Source: Candidatus Sodaliphilus limicaballi (GTDB lineage Bacteria; Bacteroidota; Bacteroidia; Bacteroidales; Muribaculaceae). Taken from it: DNA of 8,677 nucleotides. Shown here one piece after another: positions 5,319-8,677 of this stretch (the first letter of the stretch is position 1; the number at the start of each line of letters is the position of its first letter). Where the stretch lies: positions 1 through 8,677 of the forward strand of contig JAGHSP010000096.1 of assembly GCA_018065815.1 (NCBI GenBank), read 5' to 3'. Both the position numbers and the translations under genes were made by a program. The notes beneath the pieces are model-generated. The model saw only the letters and a list, made by a program, of their open reading frames with translations. It did no database searches and was not told where the DNA came from.

Positions 5319-8031
5319 TGTTCTCCTCGTCGTTTCCAAAGAGTTGCCACTGTCCTGTCTCTGTGTTGAGCGTGGGGGCAGGAGGTTCGGGAGCAGGCTC
5401 GGCGGGTACTTCAACTTGAGTCTCTTCGACCAGAGCATCTTCTAGTAGTTCTTCCTCTGGAACTTCGCGAGGTTCAATCTCGGTGACCTCGGCGATTTCA
5501 TAGTTAGACACGCGCTTGCCCTTGGCCTTGAAGCTCTTCACGGCGATAAATTCCTCGGCATCGATCACCAGTGGTTCGCGAGCCTCGTCGGCACCGCCAA
5601 ACTTGACATTGAACCGTGGGTATTTCTCGTCGCTGAGCAATACAAGGCGTGACTCCTCGTTGGCTCCGTTCATGCTCTGTTTCTTGGCGTTGTCCTCAAG
5701 CGGGAATCGCTTCACGTAGAGGTAGCCCTGGTCGGCATCGTCCACGATAGCAGTCCACACCTTGCCTTCAACATATTTCTCGATGCGCAAGATACCTTCC
5801 TCGTAGTGGTTGCTTGCGTCGCTCGATGTGGTGTAGAAGTCGCCGTTTTTCATGACCACAAGGATGCGGTCCTCGCCGCCGAAGAGGCCCAGCGAGCGTC
5901 CGTGTCCCTCATAGTTGATGCGCAGGATGTCGGGGTCGAACCACACCTCGCGGTCGCCCAGCGTGGATGCTCCGGCGCTCTTGAGCGAGACGCGCTGCAC
6001 CTCGTTCTTGGTGACGATGTTGCCTCGCGACTGCTTGCCCTTGATGGCGAGCTCGGCAAGGTCAACGTCAAACTGCAGCACCTTGAGCCTGAACTTGGGC
6101 TTGAGGGTGATGCGCAGCACCTCGGCCTCGCCGTTGGGGTTGGCGGTGAACCACATCACCTTGCTGCCGGGCTTGCCCTGGGTGAGGTCATACTCCTTGT
6201 CGCGGGTGATGCCGGTCACGGCAAAGCGCTTCATGAACACAGTGCCGCCCTTGCCGTCCTGGTAGAGCACGTTGTAAACGGTGCGTGAGTCGTTGCGGTT
6301 GAACACGTTGAGGTATATCACGTTCTTGCCCACATAGAGTTTCTCGGCCACCTTGGTAACCTTGTACTTGCCGTCCTTGTAGAAGATGATGATGTCGTCG
6401 ATGTCGCTGCAGTTGCACACAAACTCGTCCTTCTTCAGGCCGGTGCCTATGAATCCGTCGGCGCGGTTGATGTATAGTTTCTCGCTAGCCTCGGCCACCT
6501 TCGACGCCACGATGGTGTCAAACTCGCGTATGATGGTCTTGCGCGGGTACTTGTGGCCATACTTGGCCTTGAGTCCCTCATACCAGTTGATGGTGTGCTC
6601 CACGAGGTGAGCGAGTTTGTAGTCGATGTCGGCAATGCGCTCACTAAGAGTAGCGATGTAGTTCTCGGCCTTCTCGATGTTAAACTTGAGGATGCGCGCC
6701 ATCTTGATTTCCATGAGCTTGAGGATGTCGTCGGTAGTCACCTCGCGAATGAACTGCGGCTTGAAAGGCTCCAGTCGCTTGTCGATGTGAGCCACGGCTG
6801 CGTCCATGTTGGGCGCGTTCTCAAACTGCTTGTCCTTGTAGATGCGCTCCTCGATGAAGATTTTCTCGAGCGACACGCCGTGCAGTGTCTCCAGCGTCTC
6901 GCCGCGCTGTATCTCAAGTTCCTGGCGCAGAATATCCTTGGTGCGGTCCACGCTGTAGCGCAGCACGTCGCTCACGGTGAGGAACTGCGGTTTCTCGTCC
7001 ATGATGACGCAGCAGTTGGGCGAGATGCTGATCTCGCAGTCGCTGAATGCGTAGAGCGCGTCGATGGCGATGTCGCTCGATGTGCCCGGCTGCAGCTGCA
7101 CGATGATCTCGGCGTTCTCGCTTGTGTTGTCATCCACGCGTTTCACCTTGATTTTGCCTTTCTCGGCAGCTTTGACTATCGACTCCATGAGCGTGCCGGT
7201 GGTCTTGCCATAGGGCACGTCTCTCACGAGCAGGGTCTTGTTGTCGATTTTCTCAATCTTGGTGCGCACGCGCACACTGCCGCCGCGCTCGCCGTCGTTA
7301 TAGTGGCTCACGTCAATGTAGCCGCCCGTCTGGAAATCGGGGTAGAGGTGGAACTCCTCGTCACGCAAGTAGTGCACAGCGGCATCGATAATCTCGTTGA
7401 AGTTGTGCGGCAATATCTTGCACGACAAGCCCACGGCGATACCCTCGGCACCCTGTGCCAGCAGCAGCGGGAACTTGGCAGGCAAGGTGAGGGGCTCGCG
7501 CTTGCGGCCGTCGTAGGACATGCCCCACTCGGTTACCTTGGCATTATAGACAACGTCGAGGGCAAACTCGCTGAGTCGTGCCTCGATGTAACGTCCTGCA
7601 GCGGCACCGTCGCCAGTGAGGATGTTACCCCAGTTACCCTGCGTGTCGATGAGCAGATCCTTCTGTCCCAGCTGCACGAGGGCCGAGTAGATCGACGCGT
7701 CGCCGTGAGGGTGGTACTGCATGGTCATACCCACAAGGTTGGCAACCTTGTTCATGTGCCCGTCGTCGGCTTCCTTCATGGCGTGCATGATGCGTCGCTG
7801 CACAGGCTTGAAGCCATCCTCGATGTGCGGCACGGCACGCTCCAGAATCACATAGCTGGCATAGTCAAGAAACCAGTTCTCATACATGCCCGAGAGCTGG
7901 AGTTTCTTGTCCTTGGGCACCTGATAGGCCGAGTGGCCCACCTCTGCGCCATCATCGGCGGCATCATTCTCGTTGCCTTCTCGTTCTGGTAACTCGTTGT
8001 TCAATTCAAGTTCTTCGTTGTCTTCCTTCAT
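5284..8031 (-). CDS. parC: DNA topoisomerase IV subunit A
   Basis: This 915-residue protein is the DNA-cleaving subunit of topoisomerase IV, which with ParE unlinks daughter chromosomes. Visible parts are an acidic N-terminal extension (1-40), the breakage-reunion domain from ENWFLDYASYVILERAVPHI, the active-site region GDGAAAGRYIEAR with catalytic Arg147-Tyr148, a tower and coiled tail up to about 500, and a beta-pinwheel C-terminal domain (about 530-840). The pinwheel has IKGKQSRGNIVTK at 663-675 instead of the GyrA-box, which favours ParC over GyrA. The last 60 residues are acidic and Pro-rich. The frame is open to an ATG at 8058, but that codon overlaps the -7 box of the promoter, so the start at 8031 (MKEDNEELEL) is chosen. 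At the quinolone region (DASIYSALVQ, 111-120) Ala112 and Ser116 replace the usual Ser and acidic residue. A parE gene is not in this window. Confidence 0.93.
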   Translation of the reverse strand: MKEDNEELELNNELPEREGNENDAADDGAEVGHSAYQVPKDKKLQLSGMYENWFLDYASYVILERAVPHIEDGFKPVQRRIMHAMKEADDGHMNKVANLVGMTMQYHPHGDASIYSALVQLGQKDLLIDTQGNWGNILTGDGAAAGRYIEARLSEFALDVVYNAKVTEWGMSYDGRKREPLTLPAKFPLLLAQGAEGIAVGLSCKILPHNFNEIIDAAVHYLRDEEFHLYPDFQTGGYIDVSHYNDGERGGSVRVRTKIEKIDNKTLLVRDVPYGKTTGTLMESIVKAAEKGKIKVKRVDDNTSENAEIIVQLQPGTSSDIAIDALYAFSDCEISISPNCCVIMDEKPQFLTVSDVLRYSVDRTKDILRQELEIQRGETLETLHGVSLEKIFIEERIYKDKQFENAPNMDAAVAHIDKRLEPFKPQFIREVTTDDILKLMEIKMARILKFNIEKAENYIATLSERIADIDYKLAHLVEHTINWYEGLKAKYGHKYPRKTIIREFDTIVASKVAEASEKLYINRADGFIGTGLKKDEFVCNCSDIDDIIIFYKDGKYKVTKVAEKLYVGKNVIYLNVFNRNDSRTVYNVLYQDGKGGTVFMKRFAVTGITRDKEYDLTQGKPGSKVMWFTANPNGEAEVLRITLKPKFRLKVLQFDVDLAELAIKGKQSRGNIVTKNEVQRVSLKSAGASTLGDREVWFDPDILRINYEGHGRSLGLFGGEDRILVVMKNGDFYTTSSDASNHYEEGILRIEKYVEGKVWTAIVDDADQGYLYVKRFPLEDNAKKQSMNGANEESRLVLLSDEKYPRFNVKFGGADEAREPLVIDAEEFIAVKSFKAKGKRVSNYEIAEVTEIEPREVPEEELLEDALVEETQVEVPAEPAPEPPAPTLNTETGQWQLFGNDEENNEETTADNSKQ
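5296..5334 (-). promoter_or_regulatory. Translation start region of the DUF3316-like gene inside parC
   Basis: On the minus strand AGGAG lies about 6 bases before the ATG at 5318-5316, both within the last codons of parC, whose stop is at 5286-5284. Ribosomes ending parC translation would be close to this start. In a genome where other starts in the window lack such a site, its presence decides the start over the longer open frame. Confidence 0.65.
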
Positions 8032-8055
8032 TTTTGAATATATTATTTCAATTTG

Positions 8056-8087
8056 CAAAGATACTAAAATTTTTACGAAAGACGAAA
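8056..8087 (-). promoter_or_regulatory. Bacteroidota-type promoter of parC
   Basis: Read on the minus strand, TATCTTTG (8063-8056) matches the -7 consensus TAnnTTTG exactly. The -33 region 19 bases upstream is TTTCG (8087-8083), an imperfect match to TTTG/TTG that is formed by one of the 7-base repeats. Transcription should start near 8050, leaving about 18 bases of leader before the ATG at 8031. The -7 box overlaps the ATG at 8058, which rules that codon out as the start for this transcript. Confidence 0.7.
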
Positions 8088-8101
8088 GACGAAAGACGAA
8101 A
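8074..8101. repeat. 7-base tandem repeat (GACGAAA), four units
   Basis: Four units of GACGAAA run without a break; the first unit has T in place of G at its first base, and the other three are perfect. The array covers the -33 position of the parC promoter on the minus strand. A change of one unit would swap one unit for another at the -33 position, so spacing would stay the same while upstream sequence changed. Confidence 0.85.
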
Positions 8102-8210
8102 AACCATGGGCAACCGCATCAAAACGATGACCTTTTCCGTTTGCGACTTCCCTCCACAGAGTATTGAATTAGGGTTTTATGTCCTAAATGAAGTTCGGAA
8201 GAAAAAACAG
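8102..8210. other. Non-coding stretch between parC repeats and the MITE-like element
   Basis: An open frame on the plus strand (ATG at 8106, 36 codons to a stop near 8216) lacks a promoter, start-site signal and recognisable protein features. A small dyad, TTAGG (8169-8173) and CCTAA (8183-8187), is too short to interpret. I see nothing else here. Confidence 0.5.
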
Positions 8211-8219
8211 AAATAAACC
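8211..8219. repeat. Left flanking direct repeat (probable target-site duplication)
   Basis: AAATAAACC here is repeated exactly at 8347-8355, directly outside the two inverted ends of the element at 8220-8346. Nine identical bases at precisely these positions fit a target duplication made on insertion. Confidence 0.65.
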
Positions 8220-8346
8220 GCTGTGTAAGAGAAGATGGCTATCGCCATTGATGTCATGCGCTTGTGATTTCGCCAGTGTGCTTCGCCCCCAGCAAAATCC
8301 CAAACACATGCCATCACCCTACCAGGCTTCTCTTCTTTTACACAGC
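8220..8346. mobile_element. MITE-like non-autonomous element, 127 bases
   Basis: The left end GCTGTGTAAGAGAAGA (8220-8235) and the right end TCTTCTTTTACACAGC (8331-8346) are inverted repeats matching at 15 of 16 positions. The element is bounded on both sides by the 9-base direct repeat AAATAAACC. It is too short for a transposase and has internal foldback potential (ATGGC-TATC-GCCAT at about 8235-8248, and an imperfect GATTTCGC/GCAAAATC stem at about 8266-8299). This is the structure of a miniature inverted-repeat element moved by a transposase encoded elsewhere. The parent family is not identified; a 9-base duplication narrows but does not fix it. A minus-strand open frame crosses it but has no support as a gene. 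An RNA hairpin is the alternative reading. Confidence 0.65.
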
Positions 8347-8355
8347 AAATAAACC
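8347..8355. repeat. Right flanking direct repeat (probable target-site duplication)
   Basis: AAATAAACC, identical to 8211-8219, lies immediately outside the right inverted end of the MITE-like element. Confidence 0.65.
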
Positions 8356-8495
8356 AGAAAAACATCATTAGTAATACTGCTACTTATACTTTTGTGTAAC
8401 AAGAGGATATTGACGAAGAATAAATTTTCTGTTAATTTTTAGTTGATTTCAAGCGAAGCGCCTTTTCTTAGAGGTAGTTTGTATTTAGTTCGCGA
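8356..8495. other. Intergenic stretch, no gene seen
   Basis: No coding frame of note on either strand. TACTTTTG at 8387-8394 fits the TAnnTTTG -7 pattern on the plus strand but has no TTG-like element 19 bases upstream, and no gene follows it inside the window, so I do not call a promoter. Confidence 0.5.
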
Positions 8496-8529
8496 CCCCC
8501 CCCCATCAAAGGGACGGTTCTTTTGATGG
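8496..8529. repeat. REP-like palindrome beside a run of nine C
   Basis: CCATCAAA (8503-8510) and TTTGATGG (8522-8529) form a perfect 8-base-pair stem, extended inward by G-T, G-C and G-T pairs to leave a 5-base loop (ACGGT). Nine consecutive C (8496-8504) run into its left arm. There is no T-run on either side, so it is not a normal terminator. The centre GGGACGGTTCTTTTG resembles repeated palindromes I remember from other bacterial genomes and associate with REP sequences and their Y1 (RAYT) transposases; that link is from memory and untested. Confidence 0.5.
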
Positions 8530-8677
8530 TATAGTGGTGTAGTGTGTTTATATATAACTATTTACACATTGCTAAAATACGCCAGATTGTTGACATTCTA
8601 TTATTTTTGCAAGTAATTGACAAAACCTAGTTTCGTCATAATTTTTTAAAATATATTATAAACAAACACTTTATTAC
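8530..8677. other. AT-rich right end, no gene seen
   Basis: The last 148 bases are strongly AT-rich and carry no credible coding frame. TATTTTTG at 8602-8609 fits the TAnnTTTG pattern on the plus strand, but the nearest TTG (8587-8592) is only about 9-12 bases upstream instead of 19. It could be a promoter for a gene beyond the window, with low confidence. Confidence 0.4.

Noticed and set aside
6553..7992. A 479-codon open frame on the plus strand opposite parC
   Set aside because: It is antisense to a gene with clear ParC motifs along its length, lacks recognisable domains, and is explained by codon bias leaving few stops on the opposite strand.
8106..8216. Plus-strand small open frame (36 codons from ATG 8106)
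   Set aside because: No promoter, no start-site signal, no recognisable protein feature; it lies in non-coding sequence upstream of parC.
8177..8368. Minus-strand 63-codon open frame crossing the MITE-like element
   Set aside because: It runs through both inverted ends and the flanking repeats, so the transposon-like structure explains the sequence better than a gene does.
8503..8529. Hairpin as an intrinsic terminator
   Set aside because: No T-run follows the stem on either strand.

Overview
The window reads as a chromosomal segment from a member of the Bacteroidales (gut-type Bacteroidota). The evidence is a Bacteroidota-style ParC, a DUF3316-type protein, several Cys-anchored lipoproteins, almost no Shine-Dalgarno sites, and two promoters of the Bacteroidota form TAnnTTTG. 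A family-level guess (Muribaculaceae or Prevotellaceae) is inference only. No rRNA, tRNA or CRISPR array was seen.

Left part, plus strand. Positions 2-172 are the C-terminal end of a gene cut by the window edge, most like the tail of an Rpn / PD-(D/E)XK nuclease-type putative transposase, closed by a clear intrinsic terminator (194-228). A regulatory region (240-340) with a good promoter and two copies of a dyad-symmetric motif follows. It drives a two-gene unit: a four-helix DUF2975 membrane protein (360-857) and a 69-residue Cro/CI-type HTH regulator (870-1079). The dyads flanking the promoter look like operators for this small regulator.

Middle and right part, minus strand, transcribed from about 8050 down to 1088: parC (topoisomerase IV subunit A, 8031-5284), a DUF3316-like exported protein whose start overlaps the end of parC (5318-4434), a YD-repeat lipoprotein (4397-3039), an unrecognised lipoprotein (3025-2171) and an S41-family peptidase-like lipoprotein (2095-1088). 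Overlap and gaps of -35, 36, 13 and 75 bases suggest one operon or two adjacent units combining a DNA topoisomerase with four envelope proteins. The last gene converges on the HTH gene with only 8 bases between the stop codons and no terminator.

The right-hand 600 bases upstream of parC hold no credible gene. They do hold a run of 7-base repeats abutting the parC promoter, a 127-base element with 16-base terminal inverted repeats and a 9-base flanking direct duplication (a MITE-like insertion), and a REP-like palindrome next to a run of nine C. I did not find a large new defence or mobile system. The best leads are the operator pair, the MITE-like element, the REP-like palindrome and the repeat-laden parC promoter.
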